From Mesorhizobium sp. L-2-11 (lineage in GTDB: Bacteria > Pseudomonadota > Alphaproteobacteria > Rhizobiales > Rhizobiaceae), in NCBI RefSeq assembly GCF_016756595.1, contig NZ_AP023257.1, positions 5,534,001-5,598,000 of the forward strand: a DNA stretch of 64,000 bases, read 5' to 3'. Below, piece after piece: positions 1 through 8,407 of this stretch. The position numbers were made by a program, and so were the translations under genes. The notes beneath the pieces were generated by a model. That model worked only from the letters and a program-made list of their open reading frames with translations. It searched no databases and was not told where the DNA came from. The number at the start of each line of letters is the position of its first letter. Positions within the stretch are counted from its first letter, which is position 1.

Positions 1-2241
1 CAGGAACTGTCGGCCCGCTTCCCGAAGGGCGTCAGCTACGCCATGCATTACGATACGACACGTTTCGTTTCGGCATCGATGCACGACGTGCTGGTCACGC
101 TCGGCGAGGCGCTGGTCCTGGTTGTCGCGGTGGTGTTCATCTTCCTGCAGAGCTGGCGCACCACAATCATCCCGACGATTGCGATTCCCGTGTCGTTGGT
201 GGCAACGCTCGTCGTCATGTACATGTTCGGCTTCTCGCTGAACATGCTCAGCCTGCTCGGCATGGTGCTGGCGATCGGCCTCGTCGTCGATGACGCCATC
301 GTCGTCGTCGAGAATGTCGAACGCCAGCTGGAGGCCGGCCTCAAACCGCTGGCTGCCACGCGCGCGGCGATGGCCGAGGTGACCGGCCCGATCATCGCCA
401 CGACCGCCGTGCTGATGGCCGTGTTCGTGCCGGTCGCCTTCATACCTGGCGTTTCCGGCCGGCTATACAACCAGTTTGCGCTGACGGTGGCGATCTCGTT
501 CGGCATCTCCGCCTTCGTCTCGCTGACGCTCACCCCGGCGCTCAGCGCCGCCTTCCTGCGCCACCGCCCGGCAACGCAGTTCGTGCTGTTCCGCTGGTTC
601 AACACGGGCTTCGATCGGCTGTCGCATGCCTATGCCAATGGTGTGCGCATCCTCATCCGTCTGCGCTGGATCATGCTCGGGCTGTTCGCGGCCGGGCTTG
701 TCGCCACCTACTTCGTCTGGCAGCGCCTGCCCTCGACCTTCCTCCCAGTCGAGGACCAAGGCTATTTCTTCGTGGTCATCCAGTTGCCGGATGGGGCGTC
801 GCTGGAGCGCACCGACGCAGTCGCCCGGAAGGTACGCGATGTCCTGCAGGACACGCCCGGCGTCGATATCGTCGGCTCGATCAGCGGCTTGAACTTCCTC
901 ACCAGTGCCGCCCAGTCGAACTCGGCCGTCGAATTCGCCATTCTGAAGCCATGGGATGAACGCGGCCCGGACCAGAGCGCCTCGAAGCTCGTCGCCGACG
1001 TGCGCTCGAAACTCATGGAAATCCCAGAAGCCTTCGCGCTGAGCTTCGATCCGCCTTCGATCCCGGGCATCGGCACGACCGGCGGCTTCGAATTCCAGGT
1101 GGAGGACCTGACCGGCCGTGGCAGCGCTGCGCTCAACGACGCGACGCAGGCCGTGCTGGCCGAGGCGCGCAAACAGCCAGAGCTCAACCCGCAGCAATTG
1201 TTCTCCTCGTTCTCGACCTCGACGCCGCAGTTCAACTACGACCTCGACCGCAACAAGGCGAAGCTGCTCGGTCTCAGCCTGCCTGACGTGTTCAGCACGC
1301 TGCAGATCTATCTCGGTTCGCTCTATGTGAACGACTTCAACCTGTTCGGCCGCACCTTCCGGGTGACGATCCAGGCCGACAAGGATGCGCGTGCGGGTGC
1401 GGCCGACATTTCGCGGCTCTATGTGCGCAATGCCTCCGGCGGCATGGTGCCGTTGAGCACGCTCGGCAAGCTGGTGCCTATCGTCGGCCCGGAAACCGTC
1501 CCGCATTACAACAACAATGCGTCAGCCCTGATCAATGGCGGTGCCGCACCCGGCTTCTCCTCGGGCCAGGCGGTCGCTGCGATGGAACGTGCCGCCGCCA
1601 CGGCACTGCCGAAGGATTTCGGCTACGAATGGACGGGCATCACCTATCAGGAGCTCAAGGCCGGATCGATCGCCTCGATCGTCTTCGGCCTCGCCATGGT
1701 CTTCGTCTTCCTGATCCTTGCCGCCCAATATGAGAGCTGGGCCATGCCCTTCATGGTCCTGCTCGCGGTGCCGCTTGCCCTGTTCGGCGCCTTTGTCGCC
1801 CTGTTGATGCGCGGCATGCAGATCGACGTCTATTCGCAGATCGGCTTCGTCATGCTGATCGGGCTGGCGGCGAAGAACGCCATTCTGATCGTGGAGTTTG
1901 CCCGGCGCCGGCGCGAGGAAGGTCTCAGCATCGTCGACGCCGCAATGGAAGCGGCGCGCCTGCGGCTGCGGCCCATCCTGATGACCGCCTTCGCGTTCAT
2001 CCTCGGTGTGCTGCCGCTGATGTTCTCCACAGGTGCCGGTGCAGCCAGCCGCCAGTCGATCGGCACCACCGTCTTTGGCGGCATGGTCGCAGCGACGATC
2101 CTGTCGCTGGTGTTCGTGCCGGTCTTCTACGCGGTGATCGAGCAGCTGCGCGAGCGCGGCAGCAAGAGCGAGCCCGTTGCCGAACCGACTGAACCAACTG
2201 CAAAACCCGCTTTCGCGCGATTGGCCGAAGCGGCCGAATAG
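1..2241 (+). CDS. RND (HAE1/AcrB-type) efflux permease, 5' end outside window
   Basis: This is the C-terminal ~746 residues of an inner-membrane proton-driven drug/hydrophobe exporter; the reading frame is open from base 1, so about 300 N-terminal residues lie upstream. Visible are the TM4 segment with the paired acidic residues of the proton relay (GLVVDDAIVVVENVER), the second periplasmic porter/docking half, and a second membrane bundle (VFVFLILAAQYESW, GLAAKNAILIVEFA). These match the AcrB/MexB family. The C-terminal tail is rich in Pro, Glu and Ala. It is followed after 16 bases by the adaptor gene, so permease precedes adaptor, the reverse of the usual order. No outer-membrane factor is seen. 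The family assignment is secure; the substrate is unknown. Confidence 0.93.
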   Translation, partial: QELSARFPKGVSYAMHYDTTRFVSASMHDVLVTLGEALVLVVAVVFIFLQSWRTTIIPTIAIPVSLVATLVVMYMFGFSLNMLSLLGMVLAIGLVVDDAIVVVENVERQLEAGLKPLAATRAAMAEVTGPIIATTAVLMAVFVPVAFIPGVSGRLYNQFALTVAISFGISAFVSLTLTPALSAAFLRHRPATQFVLFRWFNTGFDRLSHAYANGVRILIRLRWIMLGLFAAGLVATYFVWQRLPSTFLPVEDQGYFFVVIQLPDGASLERTDAVARKVRDVLQDTPGVDIVGSISGLNFLTSAAQSNSAVEFAILKPWDERGPDQSASKLVADVRSKLMEIPEAFALSFDPPSIPGIGTTGGFEFQVEDLTGRGSAALNDATQAVLAEARKQPELNPQQLFSSFSTSTPQFNYDLDRNKAKLLGLSLPDVFSTLQIYLGSLYVNDFNLFGRTFRVTIQADKDARAGAADISRLYVRNASGGMVPLSTLGKLVPIVGPETVPHYNNNASALINGGAAPGFSSGQAVAAMERAAATALPKDFGYEWTGITYQELKAGSIASIVFGLAMVFVFLILAAQYESWAMPFMVLLAVPLALFGAFVALLMRGMQIDVYSQIGFVMLIGLAAKNAILIVEFARRRREEGLSIVDAAMEAARLRLRPILMTAFAFILGVLPLMFSTGAGAASRQSIGTTVFGGMVAATILSLVFVPVFYAVIEQLRERGSKSEPVAEPTEPTAKPAFARLAEAAE

Positions 2242-2257
2242 GATTGGAGAATTGATC

Positions 2258-3427
2258 ATGCGTAAATGGAAAATTGCGTTGGGGGCGGCTGTTGCCGTGG
2301 GGGCGATATCGATGGTGAGCGTCCACTTGCTCGACATGGGTGATTTCGGCCTCAACGCCGGCACGGCAGGGGCGGCAACGCCTGAGCCCACGGCGCCCGA
2401 GCCCGCGGCATTTGTCATGCCGGTGCCGGTGGTGAGCGTCGTCAAGAAGACGATCCCGATCTATCTCGACTATGCCGCCCGCACCGAGCCGATCCGCAGC
2501 ATCACGCTGCAATCGCGCGTGCCGGGTTATCTGCAGGAGCAGGTCGCGCCCGACGGCAGCGATGTCGAGAAGGGCGACCTTCTCTACAAGATCGCTCCAG
2601 AGGATTTCCAGGCTGCCCTCGAGCAGGCGAAGGCCCAGGTTCAGCGCGACGAAGCAACGCTCGATTATGCGCGTTCCAGCCTTGGTCGCGGCACCGAGCT
2701 GGCCAAGAGCGGCTACATCGCCAAGGATGTCTTCGACCAGCGCACCAGCAGCTTGCGCGAGGCCCAGGCCTCACTCGCGGTGAACCAGGCGGCGGTGCGG
2801 ACCGCCGAGCTCAATCTGAGCTATTCGGAAATCAAGGCGCCGTTCGCCGGGCGCGTCGGCCGCAACCAGGCCTCGGTCGGAACGCTGGTCAGCGTCGCCG
2901 GCACGGTGCTCAACACGCTGGTGCAGCTCGACCCGATCTATGTCACCTTCAATCCGAGTGAAACGGATCTGGCGCAGATCGAGGAAGCCCGCGCGGCGGG
3001 GCCTATCGACGTCGACGTCCTGCTTCCCGGCGATACGGAACCGCGCCAGAGAGGTCAGCTCAGCTTCATCGACAACACGGTCGACCGTTCGACCGGCACC
3101 ATCACGGCACGGGCGACGATCGGCAACGCCAAGTTCACTCTGCTGCCGGGCCAATATATTCGTGTGAGACTGCACATCAAGCAGCAGCCCGATGCACTGA
3201 TGGTGCCGCAGACGGCGTTGGGATCGAGCCAGCTCGGCAAGTATCTCTACGTCGTCGGCAAGGACAATACCGTCGACCAGCGCATTGTTTCGCTGGGGCC
3301 GACCAACGGCGACCTGGTGGCGATCTCGAGCGGCGTAGCGGAAGGCGACCAGGTAATAACAGGCAATCTGCAGAAGATCGGCCCGGGAATGCCTGTCTCG
3401 CCGCTGCCACAGAAACCGGCCACCTGA
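2258..3427 (+). CDS. RND efflux periplasmic adaptor (membrane fusion protein)
   Basis: A 389-residue HlyD/AcrA-type adaptor that would bridge the RND permease just upstream to an outer-membrane channel. The ATG at 2258 is chosen because GGAGA lies 7 bases before it; longer in-frame starts would run back into the permease gene. The N-terminus is a short basic segment plus hydrophobic stretch (signal anchor), then a barrel-sandwich half (VPGYLQEQVAPDGSDVEKGD), a coiled-coil hairpin of ~60 residues, the second lipoyl half (APFAGRVGRNQASVG) and a beta-barrel/MP domain with DPIYVTFNPSE. These are the standard order and motifs of the family. It is probably co-transcribed with the permease and ends just before a terminator-like hairpin. 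Confidence 0.93.
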   Translation: MRKWKIALGAAVAVGAISMVSVHLLDMGDFGLNAGTAGAATPEPTAPEPAAFVMPVPVVSVVKKTIPIYLDYAARTEPIRSITLQSRVPGYLQEQVAPDGSDVEKGDLLYKIAPEDFQAALEQAKAQVQRDEATLDYARSSLGRGTELAKSGYIAKDVFDQRTSSLREAQASLAVNQAAVRTAELNLSYSEIKAPFAGRVGRNQASVGTLVSVAGTVLNTLVQLDPIYVTFNPSETDLAQIEEARAAGPIDVDVLLPGDTEPRQRGQLSFIDNTVDRSTGTITARATIGNAKFTLLPGQYIRVRLHIKQQPDALMVPQTALGSSQLGKYLYVVGKDNTVDQRIVSLGPTNGDLVAISSGVAEGDQVITGNLQKIGPGMPVSPLPQKPAT

Positions 3428-3451
3428 TACCCCCCATCAGGCCCGGTCCAG

Positions 3452-3484
3452 CGGCGCTCCCGGCTATGCCGAGGGCGCCGTTTT
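3452..3484 (+). terminator. Rho-independent terminator after RND operon
   Basis: Imperfect 13-bp GC-rich stem (3452-3464 pairs with 3468-3480, two mismatches, 3-base loop) followed directly by TTTT. It begins 24 bases after the adaptor stop codon, so it likely ends that operon. Confidence 0.6.
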
Positions 3485-3634
3485 GCTGAGTGGTTCGGCC
3501 GGGTCGGCGACATTGCCCGCAATCCGGAAGTCGAAAAGGTCTTGCTGGAATTTCGACAAGCTGCTTGTCTTGCTTCGGTTGCTTCTGGGGGCCAATTGCG
3601 ATGCCTTCATTGGGGACAGCAGAGGACAGAAAAA

Positions 3635-4741
3635 TTGCGGATCAAAACCATCAAGGCCTACCATGTCGTGCAGCCCTTCGTGGACGGTCCCTACCGCATG
3701 TCCAAGGGGCGTGTCGCCGACGCGTTCGACGCGGTGATCGTCGCCATCACCTCCGACAGCGGGCTGACCGGCTGGGGCGAGATGGCGCCGCTCGGCAATT
3801 TCTACGCGCCGGCATTCGCGGCTGGCACTCGCGCCGGCGTCATCGAAATTGCGCCGCATCTGCTCGGCCACGACCCTCGCGCCTTGGCCAGTATCGGCAG
3901 GCTGATGGACACGGTGTTCAAGGGTCATCCCTACATCAAGTCGGCGCTCGACATGGCCTGCTCGGATCTCGCGGCACGCGCCGCCGGCATACCGCTGGTG
4001 ACGCTGCTCGGCGGGCGCGAGAGCGAGGCGGCGGAACTCTACAAGGTCGTCACCCATGGCACGGTCGACGCGATGGCCGCACTGGCCAAGCGCATTGTCA
4101 AGGACGGGTTTCACCGGCTGCAGGTCAAGGTCGGCGGCAATGTCCATGACGACATCGAGCGCGTCACCGCGGTCGCCGCTTCGGTGCCGAAGGGCACCGT
4201 CATCTTCTGCGACGCCAATGCCGGCTGGACGCCTTATCAGGCGCGCCAGTTCGCTGACGCGACGCGTGCCATCGACTACACGTTCGAGCAGCCCTGCACC
4301 ACGATCGACGAATGCATGTCGGTGCGACGCTCGCTCGACAAGCCGATGGTGCTCGACGAATCCGTCACCTCGCTGGACGACATGCTCAACATCCACCGCA
4401 AGGGGGCGGCCGACGGGCTGACGCTGAAAATCTCGCGGCTCGGCGGCGTGACCAGGACGCGCCAGATCCGCGACCTTGCCGTCGACCTGGGCTTCATGAT
4501 CACCGTCGAGGACACCGGCGGCGCCGAGATCGACACATCGGCCATGGCGCATCTGTCGCTGTCGACGCCTGAGGAGCGCCGACTGCACGCCATTGCCTTC
4601 CACGAATGGGTGACGGTGCGCACCGCATCGAACAAGCCGCCGGTTTCGGGAAGCCGCATGGGCATTCCCGACAGGCCGGGCCTCGGCATCGACGTCGTTC
4701 CCGACCTGCTTGGCGCGCCCTTCTTCGAGGTCGGCAGCTGA
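3635..4741 (+). CDS. Mandelate racemase/muconate lactonizing (enolase superfamily) enzyme, cis-3-hydroxyproline dehydratase/epimerase-like
   Basis: A 368-residue enolase-superfamily protein. The TTG at 3635 is chosen because AGAGGA lies 8 bases before it and the protein then begins directly with the family's N-terminal strand (LRIKTIKAY). The capping domain (about 1-115) is followed by the TIM barrel with metal ligands in CDANAGW, FEQPC and VLDES, a barrel Lys in RLQVKVGG and a second acid-base Lys in LKISRLGG. The Q-V-K form of the first motif and the K-I-S-R second motif fit the group holding cis-3-hydroxy-L-proline dehydratase and hydroxyproline-betaine epimerase, but the exact substrate cannot be told from sequence. 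It stands alone: terminator before, 587-base gap after. Confidence 0.82.
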   Translation: MRIKTIKAYHVVQPFVDGPYRMSKGRVADAFDAVIVAITSDSGLTGWGEMAPLGNFYAPAFAAGTRAGVIEIAPHLLGHDPRALASIGRLMDTVFKGHPYIKSALDMACSDLAARAAGIPLVTLLGGRESEAAELYKVVTHGTVDAMAALAKRIVKDGFHRLQVKVGGNVHDDIERVTAVAASVPKGTVIFCDANAGWTPYQARQFADATRAIDYTFEQPCTTIDECMSVRRSLDKPMVLDESVTSLDDMLNIHRKGAADGLTLKISRLGGVTRTRQIRDLAVDLGFMITVEDTGGAEIDTSAMAHLSLSTPEERRLHAIAFHEWVTVRTASNKPPVSGSRMGIPDRPGLGIDVVPDLLGAPFFEVGS

Positions 4742-5328
4742 TAAACTGGCGTGCACCGAGCATGCCGGCCGGCGCTCTCTGTTGCGCGGCTTCGTCGTTA
4801 GCGATCGGCGCATCGGCAGCTGAGCGGCTACGAAACAGTTTTTCGCAGCACTGGCTCATTGGCGAGAAGCGAGATCACAGTCGCCGCCTGCATCCCTGGA
4901 GATTGCGGCCTTCTTCTGCGCTGCCCAGCTAGTAGCTTTTCAGCCGGCAATCTCCAACATTCGCGATTAGCCGTAAGCCCCTGCACTTCGTCATCCTAGG
5001 GCAAGCAAGGAGCGAAGCGACGCGGCGCAGACCCTAGGATGACGAATTGGAGGATTGGTTCGGCCAATCACAAAGTTGCGAATTGCCATCACGATTCGCG
5101 GCGGACAGAAACCACCGGCGGTCGCTGCCGATCGGCCCCGAGCTGTCAAAATCACTGTGCAGAGCCACTAACCGGTGCGCGGCCAAGCCAGGTGCGCACA
5201 AATCGGAATCGCGCAATTTGGCCAGGGCGCTGCCGAATTGCCGGGTTGAAATATTTTTCATTTGGAAATAGGAATGTTCAAAATGATGGCTTCGACGCTG
5301 CGACGCGTCAGGAACTGGAGGAAGCGAC
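4742..5328. other. Intergenic region with one perfect hairpin; promoter side of the downstream operon
   Basis: No supportable gene in these 587 bases; short open frames here lack ribosome sites and family motifs. It holds the inverted repeat at 4987-5046. Just upstream of the next gene the DNA turns AT-rich (5240-5290), with a TGAAA/TTTCA-type palindrome at 5247-5260 and a TGTTCA half-site at 5275-5280 that resembles the half-sites before the ABC operon at 9701-9734. This is a plausible but unproven operator/promoter area for the oxidoreductase-kinase operon. Confidence 0.5.
4987..5046. repeat. Perfect 15-bp inverted repeat with 30-base loop
   Basis: Arms 4987-5001 and 5032-5046 are exact reverse complements (core TCATCCTAGGG / CCCTAGGATGA). 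No T-run follows, so it is more like a dispersed rhizobial palindrome than a terminator. Confidence 0.6.
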
Positions 5329-6651
5329 ATGGCCCATCCGCAATTTGCAGCGGAACTTTTGCAGCGCGCTGAACAGCAGGGACCGATCACCATCGGGCTT
5401 GCCGGCGCCGGGCAGATGGGCACCGACATCGTCGTGCAGGTCGCGCTGATGCCGGGCATGCGGATCGGCGCAATTTCCGAGGTCAGGCCGCAGGCGGCGA
5501 TCGATGCGGCGCTGCTGGCCGGCCACGACCGCTCCGACATCGTGCAGGCCGGCAATGCGGCGGCGATCGACCGCGCCATCGAGGCCGGCAAGATCGCGGT
5601 GACCGAAGATTTGCATGCGCTGGCGTCCGCCGGCCGCATCGACGTCATCATCGACGCGACAGGCAATCCCAACATCGGCACGCTGTTCGCGCTCGAAGTA
5701 ATGAAGAACGGCAAGCATATAGTCATGCTCAACGTCGAGGCCGACATCACCATCGGCCGCTTCCTCAAGGAGGAGGCGCGCAAGGCCGGCGTCGTCTATA
5801 CCGGTGCGGCCGGCGACGAGCCGGCCTGCACGCTGGAGATCATCGGCTTTGCCAGGAGCCTCGGCTTCAACATCATCGCCGCCGGCAAGGGCAAGAACAA
5901 TCCGCTAAAGATCGACGCCATGCCGGCCGACTACGAGAGGGAGGCGGCCGAGCGCAACATGAATGCGCGCATGCTGGTCGAGTTCGTCGACGGCTCGAAG
6001 ACGGCGATCGAGATGGTGGCGATCGCCAACGCCACCGGCCTGGTGCCCGACGTGCCGGGCATGCACGGCCCGACCGCGACGCTGGAGGAACTCGCCGGCG
6101 TGCTTTGCCCGCGCGAAGATGGCGGCGTACTGCACCGCAAGGGCGTCGTCGACTATTCGATCGGCAAGGGCGTGGCGCCCGGCGTGTTCTGCATCATCGA
6201 GACGCGGCATCCGCGCGTGCTGGAGCGCATGATCGACCTCAAGGTCGGCAAGGGCCCGTATTTCACGATCTTCCGCCCCTATCATCTGACCAGCCTGGAA
6301 GTGCCGCTGTCGGCGGCGCGCGCCGTGGTCTACAACCGCGCCGACATGGAGCCGCTCGACCATCCGGTCGCCGAAGCGGTGGCCGTTGCCAAGAGTGAGC
6401 TTGCCCCTGGCCAGTCGCTCGGCATGATCGGCGAGAACGACTATCGCGGCTTCGCCATGACCTGGGAGGACGCGCGCGCCCGCGGCGCCCTGCCGCTCGG
6501 CCTCGCCGAACGCGCCAAGGTGGTAAAACCGGTCAAGACAGGCGATTTCCTCACCTATGAAAATTGTGTACCCGACGATTCGATGGTGATAACCCAGATC
6601 CGCCGTCGTCTCGACCAGTCGGACGGACGGTTCGTCACCAACGCCGCCTGA
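5329..6651 (+). CDS. NAD(P)-dependent oxidoreductase with C-terminal SAF domain
   Basis: A 440-residue protein with an N-terminal dinucleotide-binding fold (TIGLAGAGQMGTD at about 18-31), a homoserine-dehydrogenase-like middle (IDATGNPNIGT; YTGAAGDEPA; AAGKGKNNP) and a C-terminal SAF-type domain (about 365-425). Proteins of this build occur in rhizobial polyol and sugar-acid operons but the reaction is not established. The start has GGAGG 8 bases upstream. It is 19 bases ahead of an FGGY kinase on the same strand, so the two are probably one operon feeding on the substrate of the SorC-controlled ABC transporter nearby. I infer oxidation or reduction of a sugar/polyol intermediate. It is not MocA-like in the C-terminal half. 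Confidence 0.8.
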   Translation: MAHPQFAAELLQRAEQQGPITIGLAGAGQMGTDIVVQVALMPGMRIGAISEVRPQAAIDAALLAGHDRSDIVQAGNAAAIDRAIEAGKIAVTEDLHALASAGRIDVIIDATGNPNIGTLFALEVMKNGKHIVMLNVEADITIGRFLKEEARKAGVVYTGAAGDEPACTLEIIGFARSLGFNIIAAGKGKNNPLKIDAMPADYEREAAERNMNARMLVEFVDGSKTAIEMVAIANATGLVPDVPGMHGPTATLEELAGVLCPREDGGVLHRKGVVDYSIGKGVAPGVFCIIETRHPRVLERMIDLKVGKGPYFTIFRPYHLTSLEVPLSAARAVVYNRADMEPLDHPVAEAVAVAKSELAPGQSLGMIGENDYRGFAMTWEDARARGALPLGLAERAKVVKPVKTGDFLTYENCVPDDSMVITQIRRRLDQSDGRFVTNAA

Positions 6652-6670
6652 TCCGCTGGATTCCTGTCTG

Positions 6671-8179
6671 ATGGACGATGTCGTAATCGGGATCGACGCC
6701 TCGACCACGGCCGTGAAAGCGATTGCCTTCACGCGCGACGGCAAAGAGCTGTCCCAGGCGCGCGAAGCCTATCCGCTTTCAAATCCCAGGCCCGGCCATT
6801 TCGAACAGGATGCCGAACATTGGTGGACCGCGCTGCTCGGCGCCTTGAAGCAGGTTGTTGAGGCGGTTGGCGCCGCCCGGGTGGCGGCGATCGCCATCGC
6901 CCACCAGCGCGAGACCTTCACGCTGATCGATCGCGCCGGCAAGCCGCTTATTCCAGCGATCCTGTGGCTGGACGAGCGTGCGCGTCCGCAAGTCGCCAGG
7001 CTTTCGGCGGAGCTCGGCCGCGAGACGATCCGCGACTGGAGCGGCAAGCCGCCGGACCCGACGCCCGCGCTCTATGCTGTTCGCTGGCTTGCCGAACACC
7101 AATCGCAAGCGCTTGATGAGGCAGCCGCACTCGTCGATGTGCACGGCTTCTTCGTCCACCGGCTGACCGGGCGTCTGGTCACCAGCACGGCAAGTGCGGA
7201 TCCGCTCGGGCTGCTCGACATCAGGAATGGCACGCCCATGCCGAGGCCCATCGCCTGGCCGTCGCCGGCGCCGGCGACAACAGGCGTGCCGGCCTTCAAC
7301 CCGGTCAGCCCGGCCACGCTCTCACCAAGTCCGCCGCAGATCGCGCCTGGCGCGACCAGTTGCGGCAACTGGTCCGGCCGCAGCCCCGCGGCCCCGACGA
7401 GCTCAGGGTGCGTCTATGGCGAAGGCAAAAGCTATCTTTCGCTCGGTTCGGGCGTCGTCAGCGGCTGTTACTCCCATGGGTTGACGACGTCGGATGCATT
7501 TCGAACTCTGGTCTCGCCGACCGGTTCGGGTTTCATGCTGGAAACCGTGCTGCGCTCGGGCATGCAACTGGTCGACTGGATCGTTCGCACCACCGGCTCG
7601 CCGTCGGCGGCAGTCCTGGAGAAAGCAGCGGCCGACATTGCCGCCGGCAGCGAGGGCCTGCTTGTCATGCCCTATTGGGCCGGTGTCATGAGCCCCTATT
7701 GGGACGGCGCGGCGCGCGGCGTCATTGTCGGCCTGTCGCTCGACCATGAGCCGAAGCACCTTTTTCGAGCGGTTCTGGAAGGCATCGCCTTCGAGCAGGC
7801 CATCGCCAGCGAGGCAATGGAAACCAAAGCGGCGGAAACTCAGGCTGGCGGCAAACCGGCGGCGATGATAGCAGCCGGCGGCGGCACCAACTGCGCCCTG
7901 CTGATGCGGATCATGGCAAGCGTGCTCGAGCGGCCGCTCTCCGTCTCGCCAGTCAACGAAGCCGCAGCGCTCGGCGCCGCCATGCTGGCGGCTTCAGCGA
8001 TAGGATGGTTTGCTTCGCCCGATATGGCGGCCGAGGCGATGGCCGCGCCGCCGACCAGGCATGTCGACCTCGTCGACGGACTGGTCCCCGCTTACCGTGC
8101 GCGCAAGGCAATCTACCGCGACCTGTATCAGGCGACGCGCGACACCCATGTGCGGCTTGGTGAAGTCGGGCAAGTTTAG
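6671..8179 (+). CDS. FGGY-family carbohydrate kinase with an inverted internal segment, probably inactive
   Basis: FGGY kinases phosphorylate sugars or polyols with ATP. Residues 1-187 are a normal first domain (IGIDASTTAVKAIAF, IAIAHQRET, ILWLDERARP, DPLGLLD) and from about 247 on the second domain is normal (SYLSLGSGVVSG, LVMPYWAG, AAGGGTNC). Residues ~188-246 are Pro/Ser/Ala-rich and match no kinase. The minus strand of the same bases (7407 to 7234) reads as the missing part, including LPQLVAPGAICGGLGES and VVAGAGDGQAMGLG, which holds the catalytic Asp of the family. The forward frame happens to stay open, giving 502 residues, about the family's usual length, but without the catalytic loop. 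I therefore expect no kinase activity in this orientation. It follows the oxidoreductase by 19 bases. Confidence 0.88.
   Translation: MDDVVIGIDASTTAVKAIAFTRDGKELSQAREAYPLSNPRPGHFEQDAEHWWTALLGALKQVVEAVGAARVAAIAIAHQRETFTLIDRAGKPLIPAILWLDERARPQVARLSAELGRETIRDWSGKPPDPTPALYAVRWLAEHQSQALDEAAALVDVHGFFVHRLTGRLVTSTASADPLGLLDIRNGTPMPRPIAWPSPAPATTGVPAFNPVSPATLSPSPPQIAPGATSCGNWSGRSPAAPTSSGCVYGEGKSYLSLGSGVVSGCYSHGLTTSDAFRTLVSPTGSGFMLETVLRSGMQLVDWIVRTTGSPSAAVLEKAAADIAAGSEGLLVMPYWAGVMSPYWDGAARGVIVGLSLDHEPKHLFRAVLEGIAFEQAIASEAMETKAAETQAGGKPAAMIAAGGGTNCALLMRIMASVLERPLSVSPVNEAAALGAAMLAASAIGWFASPDMAAEAMAAPPTRHVDLVDGLVPAYRARKAIYRDLYQATRDTHVRLGEVGQV
7234..7407 (-). other. Inverted 174-bp segment inside the FGGY kinase gene
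   Basis: Read on the minus strand, in one frame, these 58 codons give the conserved middle of an FGGY kinase (PELVGAAGLRPDQLPQ, GTPVVAGAGDGQAMG). It is bounded by GCAC at 7230-7233 and its complement GTGC at 7408-7411, the only inverted match at the ends. Flipping it back joins GMG to VYGEGKSY, in frame only if the four bases at 7408-7411 are removed; the other joint is one base out of frame. A simple clean inversion is thus not the whole story: a 4-base inverted duplication and a small loss are implied. Confidence 0.85.
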
Positions 8180-8230
8180 AGATTTGACAGGTCGGAGACC
8201 TTTCGGACGTGAGATGTCGGCGGGACAGCA

Positions 8231-8384
8231 CCCCCCTCTGGCCTGCCGGCCATCTCCCCCTCAAGGGGGGAGATTGGACTTCATCCCGGCTTTCGCCAAC
8301 CACCAATGTCGCAAGAATAAGCGGAGCGCCGAAGCTGCCAATCTCCCCCCTTGAGGGGGAGATGTCCGGCAGGACAGAGGGGGG
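8231..8384. repeat. Pair of RIME-like repeat copies in inverted orientation
   Basis: Copies at 8231-8277 and 8338-8384 are near-identical reverse complements (~47 bp, differing at two positions) and each contains its own short palindrome around CTCCCCCTCAAGGGGG. The 60-base spacer has no gene. The same unit recurs at 30943-30989 and 31422-31469. It lies between the convergent kinase and SorC regulator genes. Confidence 0.75.
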
Positions 8385-8407
8385 TCCTCGGCATAAGGGT
8401 TCAAGCC

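Noticed and set aside
463..1506. Long minus-strand open frame opposite the RND permease
   Set aside because: Arg/Glu-rich shadow of a GC-rich gene; no ribosome site, no family motif.
3464..4813. 449-codon minus-strand open frame opposite the enolase-superfamily gene
   Set aside because: Antisense shadow; the plus strand has intact catalytic motifs.
7234..7407. Pro/Ser-rich linker domain in the kinase
   Set aside because: The stretch is explained by an inverted conserved segment; the antisense reading matches the family while the sense reading matches nothing.
7230..7411. Programmed invertible DNA switch in the kinase gene
   Set aside because: End repeats are only 4 bp, no invertase gene is adjacent, and a flip would not restore the frame exactly. 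Kept as an unproven alternative only.
8231..8384. CRISPR-like repeat pair
   Set aside because: Only two copies, in inverted orientation and themselves palindromic; no regular spacers or cas genes.
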